A DNA stretch of 64,000 bases from Cricetomys ansorgei (taxonomy: Eukaryota > Chordata > Mammalia > Rodentia > Nesomyidae). The translations under genes and the position numbers were made by a program. The stretch spans positions 3,470,501 through 3,534,500 of the forward strand of contig JAMJFZ010000289.1 of NCBI GenBank assembly GCA_026225945.1. The letters run 5' to 3'. Below are positions 33,773 to 45,800 of this stretch, piece after piece; the stretch's first letter is position 1; each line of letters begins with the position of its first letter. Under the pieces are notes generated by a model. That model had not been told where the DNA came from. It was given only the letters and a program-made list of their open reading frames with translations, and did no database searches.

Positions 33773-33880
33773 ATACACATTTTTAACTCCTTGATTAAAA
33801 TGTAAGACTGGCCCCTTAAATTTGTCAGCTAACATATCAGGCTTTAGCTGTCACAATAATTATCAGCTCACATCTTAGCA
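32837..33880 (-). mobile_element. Internal region of truncated LTR element, minus
   Basis: It starts 'atcgatcccttgtcagcttg' right at the LTR edge and continues 'aatattcacatcataatata', 'caactgtgggctcttgtaaa', 'ttctccaagggagtgggtca', 'accagtaccacctgggtaac' and 'atgaggcacaaccttggcta'. These are ordered blocks of a non-coding rodent LTR-element interior. A (GT)n tract interrupts it at 33731. No 5' LTR is seen to the right, so the element is truncated. Minus-strand and plus-strand frames of 83-87 codons inside it have no viral protein similarity. Confidence 0.65.
33731..33769. repeat. (GT)n microsatellite
   Basis: About 39 bp of GT units within the LTR-element interior. Confidence 0.95.
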
Positions 33881-33884
33881 AGAG

Positions 33885-34600
33885 AAAACAGCTATGTTCA
33901 GCTGTACTTGTATACTCAGTAAATTATGACAGGTTTAGAGAGATAAGTAAAGCTGAGACACAAGACAAAAACTTGACAAAGACCAAGAATTCCACTGCAC
34001 CTGCACCTTTTGCTTTAAGCCAGTGTGTGCCTATGTCCCCTTGCTTTCCTTCAACACTGAGATGATGGCATCATTTTCTTTACTTTTCTTCACCCTTAAA
34101 TCCATAATAATGTCCTTTTTTGAAGATTATTTAGAAAAGCTCAAGAATGCTTAAAGCAGAAAGATAAGCAATCTGAATGGTTATGTTTTATAACCCCCCC
34201 TCTTTAGTTTCACTTGATTACATTGCTCTCAAGTAAAAAGCAGCAAATATTGTAAAATATTTAATGCCACGTCGAACTATACTGTGAATTACTGGTTTTA
34301 AAGTTGCATGAACTTTATACAAAAATAATGTTATTGACTTTGAAATTGGAAATGTTCAGGAGTTTTCATTTAGAATTTGTGCTAATTGGAAACTCCACAG
34401 TACCTTGTACTCATAGTTCCCTAGATTAAAGCAAAAAAGCTATATGCTTCCCAATCTACAACACCATTTATGAGTAAATAAACTTTGTAGTGAACACTTT
34501 GTTCTACTGAAACAGAGGATTCTTGGGGTTAAATTTTGGCTTTTCTACGTAAGGATGAAAACATGGGCAATGTCTTCCTTCTTTCTTCCATGACCTTACA
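33885..34600. other. AT-rich stretch, nothing recognised
   Basis: No repeat or gene recognised. Confidence 0.45.
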
Positions 34601-34603
34601 AAC

Positions 34604-34966
34604 TGTGGCAGTTTGAATGAGATGTCCTCTACAGGCTCATGAATCTGAACATCTGTTTTCCATTTAGTGGAATTGTTTGGTGAGGCGTAGGAGGTGTTGA
34701 AGGGTTGTAGGAACTGTGTGATTCGAGGTAGGCTTTTAGAATTTAAAGACTCAAGCCATTCCCAGTTTTTTTCTTATATTTATAGTTGGAGAAAAAAATT
34801 GTGAGCTCTGAGAATTATGAACAACTGTCTTGCCTGATGCTTGCGACCATGGCTCCCTGCTGTAGACACTTAACTTTCTGGAACTTAATACCAAGTGAAC
34901 CCTTCCTGCTATGAGTTGTCTTGGTTCTGGCATTTTATCAAAGCAACAGAAAAATAACAAATACCA
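34604..34966 (+). mobile_element. ORR1-type MaLR solo LTR, plus
   Basis: It starts TGTGGCAGTTTGAATGAGAT and has 'tctacaggctcatgaatctg', 'ttagaatttaaagactcaag' and 'ccattcccagttttt', ending 'ttatcaaagcaacagaaaaa' then 'taacaaatacca'. About 363 bp, the usual LTR length. TG...CA ends are kept; a 5-bp duplication is not evident. Confidence 0.8.
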
Positions 34967-34969
34967 TAT

Positions 34970-35540
34970 TTCAAAGTGATGCTATGATGATCTGAAAAGC
35001 CCCAATTCAAAGTGCTTATACAACATTTCTAGGGACACAGCAGTCTATGTATTTATGAATAGAATAAGTCAGTGCCTTTTTACATTTCTCTGTTTTGTGA
35101 ATTGTTCTGAGACAGCAATAGTTGTTGGTCCAGGAAGAGGCAATCATTTTAGTTGTTTACAGAAACTTTATAGATACTTCTATATTTCACTGCATTTTTT
35201 CATTGATTCTCAGGAAGTCTCTTTCTGAAAGCTAAATGAAGAAAATGAAACTAGTACATTTAGCTAAACAAGTGGTTAAGTCTCTCCATAATCTTGAGAT
35301 GAGTTCATTTAGCTCCAGTTCATATCTAAAAACCTGAAGCTGAAAGGCCCCAATGTCCTATCTCATGTATCAGGGAAGTAATATCAAAACAATAGCTCAA
35401 GATAGTCTATCTGCCTACGCTATCTGTACTCACTAAATTCACTGAATATAGAAGTGTATTCTCAAATAAACAAAACTCAAATGCTGATAAAGTAATAGTG
35501 GTAAAGAGAAAAAAAAAAGAATAACATAAAAAGTTTCTTA
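34970..35540. other. Unannotated stretch
   Basis: No repeat or gene recognised. Confidence 0.45.
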
Positions 35541-35542
35541 TT

Positions 35543-35690
35543 GCCACATGGTAGTGGCACACGCCTTTAATCCCAGCACTCAGAAGGCAGAGGCAGGGGA
35601 GCTCTGTAAGTTCAAGGCCAGCCTGGTTTACAGGGTGAGTTCTAGCACAGTCAGCCAGCGTTACAGCAGAGAAGCCCTGTCTCCAAAAAA
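35543..35690 (+). repeat. B1 SINE
   Basis: 'gccacatggtagtggcacac' then 'gcctttaatcccagcactca', 'gaaggcagaggcaggggagc', 'gttcaaggccagcctggttt' and 'gaagccctgtctccaaaaaa'. Nearly consensus B1 with a short A-rich tail that grades into AT-rich DNA. Confidence 0.95.
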
Positions 35691-35694
35691 GTAA

Positions 35695-36775
35695 TAATAC
35701 TAATTATAATGATAATGATGAATAAATAATTATTTCAAAAGTTTATTTACAAATTCTTAAAATTTGCCTGTTATAAATTATTAAATACTTTACACACTTT
35801 TCCTTCTTAAAGAGCTAAATGTCTACAGACTATGATTTTTTTAAGAGATCTTTTGATTCCTTTGATTAACACGCATCTTATTAGTATTAGGCAATCAATG
35901 GATATTATCAAGTATCTACAAAAAAAAAAAAAAGTTGAAAATCCCTTGGATAGTTCCCCATATTTACAAGGCTTGGCATAAATTAATGAATAGTTCACAT
36001 GTGAAAATACGTTTTTCAGTTAGATGTCTTTCACACACATAAAATGGAAAATAAACACTGCTAGAAAACTGTACATTCAGTTCAGTTTCGGTTTCCAAAG
36101 TTTCCACCTAACCTCAAGGTGAAAGGTAGGAGAAAATTCACACCTGAGCTCCTCACATTTATATCTTATGAAATGTAATGTAAAATTTTTGAACATGATG
36201 CCTCTGATATAAAAAAAAAATAAAGAATGATGAGAGTATTGGCCAAGCACTTGGAAGATGGCATTGCTTAGATTTAGGCTGCTAGAACAGTAAACAAGAG
36301 ATTTCCAGTCTCTGATCTCTAGAAAACTGTCATTATTGAGAACTGGAAATATTTCAGGAAGCCTCAAAAGCAACGTTGAAGATAGGAAGGAACACCTCAG
36401 TATATTGGAATTGCGCAAAACTTATTTTAACCTTTAACGATGTATTATCAAAAGAAAAGTTGAAAAAATAAAAATCTATATAATATTCAAAGGGTTTTCA
36501 TCATCTTTATTCAAAGTTTAATAACGTGAATATAGATTGCAGGTACGCGATGTGTGGTTTTACTTATTGGGCATTTTATTCTGAGTGAATATACAGAAAT
36601 ATCCAAAATCAACTTGTTATTTCTTGTAGTCTATCATAAAGATACAATTTTTTCTTTGAACATAGCTTGTTATGGTCTCATTCTCACTTCCAAACACGAA
36701 GTTCTGAGGTACACTTGCTACAGTAGGAGCCTGAGTCTTGGCATGTCTAAAACTATGGATTCTGCCACCCATATT
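35695..36775. other. AT-rich stretch, nothing recognised
   Basis: No transposon recognised. A 113-codon minus-strand frame at 36077-36418 and a 74-codon plus-strand frame at 36554-36778 have no recognised domains. Confidence 0.4.
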
Positions 36776-36778
36776 TAA

Positions 36779-36840
36779 TTATTTATTTATAATTTATAAA
36801 TATAATTTATAAATTTATAATTTATAAAATTATAATTGTA
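36779..36840. repeat. AT-only tract with overlapping inverted repeats
   Basis: About 60 bp of almost pure A/T built from reiterated ttataa/tttataaatt motifs, giving several overlapping hairpins and nested direct repeats. Confidence 0.8.
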
Positions 36841-36854
36841 TATTTAATTGCACA

Positions 36855-37250
36855 CTTACAGGCTAATTAAGCAGACAGGCAATAGTGAAAAGGAAAGTAG
36901 ACTTTTATTCAACGTGGCCACCTGGGGAAGAAGAAAGAGTAAAGATGTCTGCTGATCTGCCACGTTCATATTCAGGGTCCTGCCATGAGTTTTAAGTAGA
37001 AAGCAAGACCTATGGCTAACTGGTCTTGCTCAGGATGTGACTCTACCCATTTTGGATCCCTAATTGGCTCTGCCCAGTCTCTCCTACAAAGTGGCTGGCA
37101 AAGTTGTAAGATCTGCTTGAAATTGATTCTTAGGTGATAAAACTCTAAACACTGGGTGATTTTATGGAAAATACAAGTTTCTGGGATTATTTTCTCAGTA
37201 GTCTGGCTGCTGGCGAGGGAAGCACTACTCTTCAATCCTATCAGAACAAG
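36855..37250 (-). repeat. Probable ERV LTR, minus
   Basis: The plus strand has acttttattc (36901-36910), so the minus strand carries gaataaaagt. It is preceded there by a C/T-rich 'cttcttccccaggtggcca' and followed by a T/C-rich 'tactttccttttcactattg', as in an LTR R/U5 region. Upstream on the minus strand lies 'gactgggcagagccaattag', a U3-like segment. TG...CA ends and duplication are not fixed. The 153-codon minus-strand frame at 36972-37433 overlaps this U3 and has no recognised product. Confidence 0.4.
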
Positions 37251-37254
37251 TATA

Positions 37255-38380
37255 AAAGTAAAATAATCAATAATTGTAAATGTACTTTCTTGAATCAGAA
37301 AAACAAAGAAACAAACAAGCAAACAACAACAAAAAACTTGTATAGTTAGGTTTAGACTAGTTTGAAAGCACATGCTAATAATTGCAGCCTTTGCGACATC
37401 AAGGAGGAAAACCAATGCCAGTGTAGGAAGCACAAGACGACATCACCTGCAAATTAGTAAATAAAACAACAAAAAAAAATATGGAAGAGATAATAATTCT
37501 CTAGTAAATAGAAGCCTGATACAGAGCTACCTGCCTGAATGGTAACTTATAACTGTAATTTATAACATATAAATATGTTCTCTTTGTTGTTAATGAAAGA
37601 GATTTAAATTCATGTATTAACTATCTGGAGAACTCTCCACCTGCAATTACATTTTATCTACTTTTGCAATGTCCCACAGAAAGCAGCCACTTGGCCTCCC
37701 AAGTGTAACTTTAAACAAAACTGCGGAGACATCATTCGTTATTCCTATCAATTCCTTACTACTCAAACAGGTGAATCTTCTTTTTATTGGCCTGGTAATT
37801 CAGTTTGCATTCTTTATTTGCCGTTTTTGTGAATAAATGCAATTCTCCCGCACGCTTGCTAAGTTTTCCCAACGTAAACTGTAAGCCTTACAAAAGAAAA
37901 CGCAGGTTTACTTTTTAATTCACTGAGTACCACATCCAGTGTTTGATTTTTATCATATGTTTTGTGAATAAAAGTACAATAAATTGGAAAAAAACAATTT
38001 GAGAAGATCTAAGCAAATCAATGTGAATACTGAAAAGTTACAGTCTAACAGGTGCACATATAACAATCATGATTTGTGAACAACTAAATACTCTGGTGAT
38101 AGCAAAGCACAGACCCCTTTGAACCTCAATCCAGCCCCATAATGATGTAGATGTTAATGGATATATTAAAGTCTCAGTCTTATTTCTACTATTCTTCCTT
38201 TTCCCCATCATGTAGAATATGTTTCATTGTCTACCAATTATTCTTTCCAATTAATTAAAGGGATTCTCTGACTATTTTATTTACACATTTTTTTTTTTTA
38301 GTTTTCTCTCATTTCATACTCATTTTTAAAGGAATTATATTATTTTTAATAGTTTTGTTTCATTTTTTCTTATTTACTTA
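37255..38380. other. Repeat-poor stretch; possible conserved non-coding DNA
   Basis: No transposon recognised. The part 37600-37900 is free of simple repeats and holds 'ttgccgtttttgtgaataaa' and tgcaattct-type strings. It is noted only as a candidate conserved block. Confidence 0.3.
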
Positions 38381-38387
38381 AATTTGT

Positions 38388-38808
38388 GTTTGAAACATGC
38401 TATTTTAGTGGAAAGAAACATTGCCGTGACCAATATAACCAACATCTTTCACTCAGAACTAAATACAAGTTCTCTGATAAAATAACTGAATCAAAAGCAA
38501 CTTACAGAAGGAAGAGTTTGTTTTGGCTTACAGTTCCTAAAGGATCCAAATCTTTTATGGATGGAGGTCATTGCTACAAGAAGAGAGGCTAGTAATTGGA
38601 GTAGGAAACTAAGAAATCACATCTTCCACTGCAACTACAGAGCAGAAAGTAAAGAAGTAGGAACTATGAACTCCTAAAGACCACTCTTGGTGATATACTT
38701 TCTCCAACAGGGCTGTAACTTCTAACTGTCCCAAACAACATGACCAACTAAGATCAATAGCTTCAATACATGAATGTATGATAGGCATTTCTCATTCAAA
38801 CTACCACA
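38388..38808 (-). mobile_element. ORR1-type MaLR solo LTR, minus, with internal insertion
   Basis: The plus strand has 'cattgccgtgaccaatataa', then about 60 bp that do not fit, then 'tcaaaagcaacttacagaag', 'ttggcttacagttcctaaag' and 'tttctccaacagggctgtaa', and ends 'ttctcattcaaactaccaca'. Order and ends match the ORR1 complement. Confidence 0.65.
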
Positions 38809-39499
38809 GGCTTGGAAAACGTGAAATGTTTTCATCTAAATGTACAGACACATATCAACTTGGATAGTCATCTATCCAAGCCTCACCTCACAGCTTAATT
38901 TCTCTGAAATTCTAGATTTCATTCATGCAGAGGTTATATTAGCATCCTTGTTCTACCTTTAAAGGTCTCAAAAATATCATCTTTAGATTACATCTTTTGG
39001 GTCAATCTACTTGGCACAGACACTTGATTCCTACATGTGGGCATCATAATGAATTTATAGAAGCAGCGAGGTATCTGACTTTTTCTGAATTAAACTGAAT
39101 ATAACCTTGCCCCCTACCTGGTTTCTTCCAATAGAGAGATTGTGTGCCTGATTTACCTAACAGGTGCTTCACTTTTGCTTTATACTGAGTCATTATGTAA
39201 ACCTGAGAAATTTAAATACATTATCACATCTCACCTACCTTAATATCTACCTCTGGTGGAATAAGTATCTGAGAATGTATGAATATATTCAAAAGAAGAG
39301 CCAACGGCATGAAAACACACAGAATAACTGCGATTATTTTCAAGTTTTTGCATGACAAGACATTCCTTAGGGTGGTACAACACAGGCATTTACTCACTCC
39401 AGATAGTGGACCACAACAGACCAAGTTCAGATACCACTAAAGTCTAACTTAAGGAACTGTAAGTGTTGATGTATGCGTTCTTTATTTTACTAAATTAGT

Positions 39500-40125
39500 C
39501 TCATGGATTCATGGAAAAAGGCAGTTTATTCTTTGCTAATTTAATCCCCAGTCCTGGAGGGTTTCAGCATCCATACAATCTAATCTTAAACCTACACCTA
39601 GAAGATATCGGCCTTTGAACAATCTAATCTGAAAACCTAAACCTAGGATGTCTCAGCTTCCAAGACTCACTACTGACTGAGTTCACTCTAACTATCTTCT
39701 GAACTACCTCTTTACACTCTGATATGTATTGTGAACTCGAAATTGTGTATTGTAAATTATGTGCTTTTGATTCTCTGCTTTCTCTCTGTTTACTCTGAAC
39801 TGTCTCTATTCTTCTTGGCTTCTACCAGTGTTTTCAAGCTGCCTGAACTAACTTTCCAACTCTTCTTCTGGACTCTGTTCTGTGTCTGTCTGAACTATCT
39901 ATAAGCTGTGAGCCTTCTTCAACATTCTGAGAGTTGGACCTGCCCTTACTCTGACTCAATCTCAGACTTCATTCTGATTCAATCTCAGACTTCACTCTGA
40001 TTCAGTCTCAGAGTTTGGGATTAAAAGCATCTGTCACTACCATTGCCTTTAGAACATTTCATCAGGATCACAATGTGGTTCCTTCCTAGCTATCACACAG
40101 ATCTTTCAGTGTGATCCTTTACTAG
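39500..40125 (+). repeat. CT-rich dispersed repeat, copy 2 (RMER1-like)
   Basis: It shares ordered blocks with 19995-20970: 'acaatctaatcttaaacct', 'gactcactactgactgagtt', 'ctgagagttggacctgccct', 'gggattaaaagcatctgtca' and 'tagctatcacacagatct'. Shorter than copy 1 through internal loss. It carries a three-unit tandem at about 39950-40015 ('tctgattcaatctcagac'). Confidence 0.6.
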
Positions 40126-40129
40126 AACA

Positions 40130-41570
40130 GCCATGCTTGCTGAATTACAAGATTAAATATTCCTCGACAAGGAACCAATGATTTTTTTATGGCTATTTGC
40201 AGGACTATGGGTGAGAAGTTGTGTATAGGAGCAGACATGATCAGATACAGCTGCATCTCCAAAGCCCACACCATCACAGGTGACAGCTCACTAAACTTGG
40301 CAACATAGAGCACACTGTACTGCCTACAGACAGCTCGGTAACTTGGCAAGTATCTTTACCTGGTGACTTGGTTTGTTTAAACTCCTTCCAGGCAGCTTAG
40401 CTGGTTTCTGCTTCTTCCAGGCAACTGGTGTCCTCTGAGTCTTTTTTATAGCTTGGCTTGTCTGAGAGCAAATCTCAGCCATCTTTATTGCTTACTCTGG
40501 AAGGGAGGGTCCTAGTGAATCTGGTCAGTTTCAGAGATTTCTTGAAGGGTTTTTGAGTTGCGTACCTTTTGTCTTAAGGAAATTTCCTGAGAAATAGAAT
40601 GCTTCAACCTCGGGCACAAAATACAATACATCATAACTCATGTTTCATTCATGTTCATTAACCCATTCTATGATAACCAGGACAGGAGTAGTACTAAAAC
40701 TTTGCTGACTTCACTTTATTTGGACATTTTTAGCATTCTATCTTATACTGGATGAGGTTTCCTACCTCATCATTTTTGATAAGTTTCTCTATTTCATAAC
40801 ATTAAAGTTTTCTTCAATCAGGTCTGCTGAGAATAGCGCAGGGTTGCAATGATGTAGGCCACTGTTGTACTACTCACAAACTATATTTGTTCTACTAGAA
40901 GTCTCTATACTCTGACCAGAATCTCTAAGGACATGTACTGATGTGAAAAGCCCTGTGATTTATGATCTCAATGACAGTCATGACTCTAAATGTATTGAGA
41001 ACCAAGTGAGCTCTCATTTCAGCATGTGGTAGCACAGGGAGACCTATTTATGTTGCACACAGTTGGTTAAGAAAGAAAATCTTAGTGGCAAATCACTGCA
41101 GGAAAGCCATATTCCTAATGAAAACTGTACGTCCTTTACTTTATGCATTTTAATGGTTCATCTTTTAAATTTGTCAAAATTATCTGATAATTCATTTCCT
41201 TTCAATCTATAGTCATCAAACAAATGTAGTAGTGGCTACATAATACTACTCTCAATTGTAAAAGTATTCCTCACTCTCAAGTATCCTGGAACTTGAAATT
41301 TCTGCTAAAACATGGTTCCTTCCTTGCTCTCTTGGTAGTGTGCCTTCCAATTATACACCAATAAACTAGTCAACATTAATGTCGTTGTAGCTCCTGTCCT
41401 TACAGCATGTTTTCAGGTTTGATTGAAGCACTTTAGTTAAAAGGACTAAAATCAGGAATATATAATACATAAAGCTAGAAGCCTTAAAAAATAAAGTGTA
41501 ATTGCATTCATACAAGTTAGAAAATATCTTTATGGTCAGCATTTAATAAACATAAGGACTACATAAATAT
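40130..41570. other. Unannotated stretch
   Basis: No repeat family recognised with confidence; 40330-40450 has repeated 'ggcaactt/ggtgacttgg' motifs. The 75-codon minus-strand frame at 40122-40349 shows no known domain. Confidence 0.4.
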
Positions 41571-41572
41571 AT

Positions 41573-41581
41573 GCACACACA

Positions 41582-41619
<38 letters not shown>
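41573..41619. repeat. (CA)n microsatellite
   Basis: About 47 bp of CA units with one ATA interruption near 41588. Confidence 0.95.
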
Positions 41620-41621
<2 letters not shown>

Positions 41622-41919
41622 TTGTCTTTTCACAAGTTGGTATTAAAAAGTAAGAATGTGAACAAAGTATTGTCCGGATAGAACTCAGGAAAAATTATAT
41701 ATATAATGTTTAATTTACCAATACTTTAAACAAAGAAAAAACATATTAGTTTAATGTCAGGCAACTATTTTGACATGCTAATAATATTTTTTTTAAAATG
41801 TGAAGATTGCAATTATCCAAATTGCCTACCCGTAATTAATTATTACATAGCTAATTTATCCTGTTTATGGATTGTAGGCTACACAAAGTTAATAAAGTAC
41901 TGGTATTATTATATATGTT

Positions 41920-42880
41920 TGGATCATAACTCTGCCAAGATTCATCCCTTGTCCCTTCATCCCCATCCAACTTTGGTTCCTCGTTTGATTTTATTAACCC
42001 ACTGAGTCCAATTTTTTCTGTCATAAACACCTGGTTATGGAACCATCCACTGAAAATTGCTTCCTTATGAGAAGCCATATCCTAAAGGAAAACCGACTCT
42101 TGCCCAGCAGCCATTAACTGTCCTTAGCACCTCATTTGGGAGCAGAGTCTCAGGAACCCCTTGATCTGCAGGTTTTATGCAGGCAATCACAGACTGTGAT
42201 TTTGACAACTGTGAGTTTGACAAGCTGTGAGTTTGACAACTGCAGTAGTTCTGTCATATCCAAAGGCCACTTTCCACTCCAGTCCTACATAACTTCCAAT
42301 TCCCAAAATTCTTTATCCCCTTCTAGGGTGGTTTGAATGGGGGGAGTAGTTATGTAGATGTCCCATTTGTAACTGCGCACTCCACTAACATTTACTCTCT
42401 GGAGTAAAAATCTTGTGGGTTTCTGTGTTAACCACAATCTCCTGTACAAGGAAGATTCTCTGATATGATCTGAGGGCTACAACAACTCACAGGTAAACAG
42501 ATACACATATAAAGGAAGTTCTGATACTCTGTCTGGAAGAAGTGAAGTTGTAGGTTCACCCACGGGGCCTATGTGCATGCCAACCATTTATTCCTAGCCA
42601 GATTTACTGTACCAGGCATGTTTCCTCATATAGAGCTGGCCTTAAATCAAATGAGAAAGCAAATGGTTACTCTATAATATTGGTGCTACTATTGCCCATA
42701 GGAAGACATTTTGCCAGGTAGGTAATTATTGCAGTTTAGAGGTGTCATAGCTAGGTAAGAATGTTGGTGACTTTCTCCTCCAGCACCCTGCATAGCACCT
42801 GTAAGTACTACAAAACCTATCCAACAGAGAGGAAGATTCTAGGTCAGCAGTAATTTTATTTCTTCATGTCCAATGTCTAA
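41920..42880 (-). repeat. Long non-coding rodent dispersed element, copy 2
   Basis: Opposite orientation to 25740-26960. Matching blocks, read on the plus strand, include 'taacccactgagtccaattt', 'gccatatcctaaaggaaaac', 'tagatgtcccatttgtaact', 'ttctgtgttaaccacaatct' and 'aaggaagattctctgatatg'. These are complements of blocks in copy 1. A short three-unit tandem (ctgtgagtttgacaa) lies at 42194-42239. No coding capacity. Confidence 0.5.
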
Positions 42881-42884
42881 TGCA

Positions 42885-45800
42885 AATGATGTCTTTAGCA
42901 ATAAGATCTTATCATCTTGATAGGAGTCAAGATCAATGATAGCAGTATTTGGAATATCTTCATAATACACCTGACCAAAATCTTGGAAGAAAGCATCCAA
43001 CACCTAGCAAGAATTGGCATAATATCCTGAATAAAGTAACTCCAACTAAGCTCTTTCATATGAATATGTATGCATAGATGTATGAAGCATATAAAACAGT
43101 AGGTTTCTGTAAGGATATCAAATCTCCCACAACGGATATTTAAATGGCTTTACTTCTTGTTCTCCTTCCCCTAATGTCCTCCTGAGCCCATAAGTCTCAT
43201 CCCTCTTCCACTGAAACCTCCATCCTTATTAGTCTTACTTACCCTTTCATATCATCTGCATTCTACCTCATTTAAGATACTTTTCTGACCAGCCACCAAA
43301 TGGTCCCATCTAGTTTCTACTAAATCTCTGTGTTATTTGGTATAAACTCTTGAGACTATTTTCAATTATCCAATGTTTAATCATTTACATACACTCATCT
43401 GCTCATCTACAGTCTTTTCTGTACCAGGCTATTTATAAATGTCTAGACATAACTTACATTGTGTTTATAACTCCGATCTCTAGCTGACAACAAAAAGATT
43501 TTGGTATCCCTCTCTTGCCATATTTTTAACTCCATTCTGATTTTTTAGAAATGGATTGTTTTTCATCTAAAGTACATTGATTTATCAGCTCAATTTATAA
43601 ATGTCTGAAACATTGCTTCAGAAATGTTATTGTCTCTGCAAAAATATATAAACTAGAGTGGCATATCTACTAAGTATTCTTTTTACCTTTAGTTAAGAAT
43701 ATACAGGATAATTTATTCAAATTTATCTGGATTCTGTACCATCATCTCATTTATTATGAATATGTTATTCATTTATAATTTAGTTTGATTCACATAAGTC
43801 AACATTTAATTTTAAAGAATTGTAATCCATTATCTGCAATTCTATCAGTCATGTGTACATATCTATAAGATTTTTCATTGGTTTATGTGAAAACTTAAAA
43901 TGGTTAGAATGGCAAGGCAGTGGAAAAAAATTAACTTTAGAGAAGATTGTCTTTCCAGATTTCTCATAACGTTCCATTTCATTTCGGCACCCATTCTAAA
44001 AGCAACAAGCATACTTCACTTACATTATATTTCATATGTCTCTCTTCATATAGATCTGAAAATGCATGTACATTTTCTCTGTTTTTTTCCCTTGTACTTA
44101 TATAAAAAATGACAGATAATAGATCAAGGGTCAGCAAACAATGCATGTAAGAGTGACATCATGAAGAAATCAGGCTCATAAGGTAAGAGTTAAATTAAAA
44201 ATAGTGTGCCCATGTTCATATAATGAGAAAGAAAAAAATCCCCAAGATTCAAGTGACAAAATTTAATATGCACAAATTAAAACTGCATATTGGTTTTGTA
44301 ATTTAAGGATATTAATGAAAGGAATGAAATTGATTTGAGGGATATCTCTCTTAATTATGATTCAAAGTTAGTGGTAAGAACAGTGAAATTGATTATAGAC
44401 CCTATCTGTTGTTGCTGATTCCTAGCTCAAATTTGTGTAAGTCATATTTGAATATCTCTTTGCTCATATGTAAATACTGCCAAATTCTGTTATCCACCTA
44501 TAAGCATATGGTTTTAATTGAGCATATTTATCACTTGGAAGACATTTATAGACTCATATTAATTCTTCTCCTTATATGTATAGTTTAGCATTCTATCATA
44601 CTGCAGATCAGTATCTTCGAAGGGGAGGTTAGGTGGGAGCACCTCAATTACACAGTTAAATGGATTGCAAAATATGGAAATTTTACTTACACTTGCATTG
44701 GGGTTTGAGAAAACGTTGCTGGCATTTTAATTGAACTTTAAAAATATACTTGCTGCATTTTGTAGGCATGAGGAACCTACTCCTTTTGAAAACATGGGGA
44801 GCTCGTTGAATATTTTGGAATTATTGGTGGTGAAAATAACAGGTTCTTTCAAAATGACTTTTCATGGTATAGTGTTCACACGTCAACAGGATTTAGCATT
44901 CTGATTTTAGGTAGACTTCAGAAGAAAATTTATCAAGGAAATGAATGCTAATTTTTAAAAATAACCAGGGCTCAGTATAGTTGTTGGGATTATTTCCCCT
45001 CATTTTGAAGAAAATCAGTTCTGTCCTTTGTTGTAACATAATAAAATAAAAATTTGCTCTTGATAAAACATAAGACACCTGAGACGTATAGATGATCAAG
45101 ATATTAAGCATCTATTATAACAAATCTCATGACATTGACAAGGACAAAATCCCATAGAAATATCTGTGATTGTCAGTAACACTACTTGAAACTACTGTTT
45201 TAAAAATACAAGTTATTATGAAGAACTCACTTTTCTAGCTGTAGGGTGAAAACAGCATAAAGGTAATAGTATAGTACAAAATGTCCAACTAAATATGTTC
45301 CTACCCAAGAATAATTTTACATGATGACTAACAACCATACTTATCTCCTTTTATCAGATTCTACTACATATTCCATAAGCTATTGTTTTCTATACTTCTA
45401 AAATATTTTAGCCTATAATTTACTCCTTGCACATTCCTCATAAAGGCAAGCATTTCAATGTTAGGCCCCATGAGCTCTTTCCTGATCTATAACTGTAAGT
45501 TAATTGGTCTAGTTTTGTCTTGACCCTCTCCAGGTAATAAGAATTGCTTTCAGTTCCCATGTGCAATACCATACCATGCCTAGAAAACAGCATTTCACAT
45601 CCCTCTTCCATCCTATAGATCATACATCTCTCCCACCTCCTCCTCTGCTATTTTTCAAGACCATTACAAAAAGTGATTATGGATGCTATTTTGAGAGATG
45701 AGGATTTTATAGTCACTCATTCTCAGCACCATGACAGTCTCCATTGATGTTCACTGAAGAAAACAAAAACCTCCTCTGACAGAGACAGGGGCAGCACTAT

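Noticed and set aside
33142..33805. Frames of 83-87 codons on both strands
   Set aside because: They lie in a non-coding LTR-element interior and a GT tract; no viral protein resemblance.
36972..37433. 153-codon minus-strand open frame
   Set aside because: It lies in the U3-like part of a probable LTR and continues into unrelated AT-rich DNA; no domain recognised.
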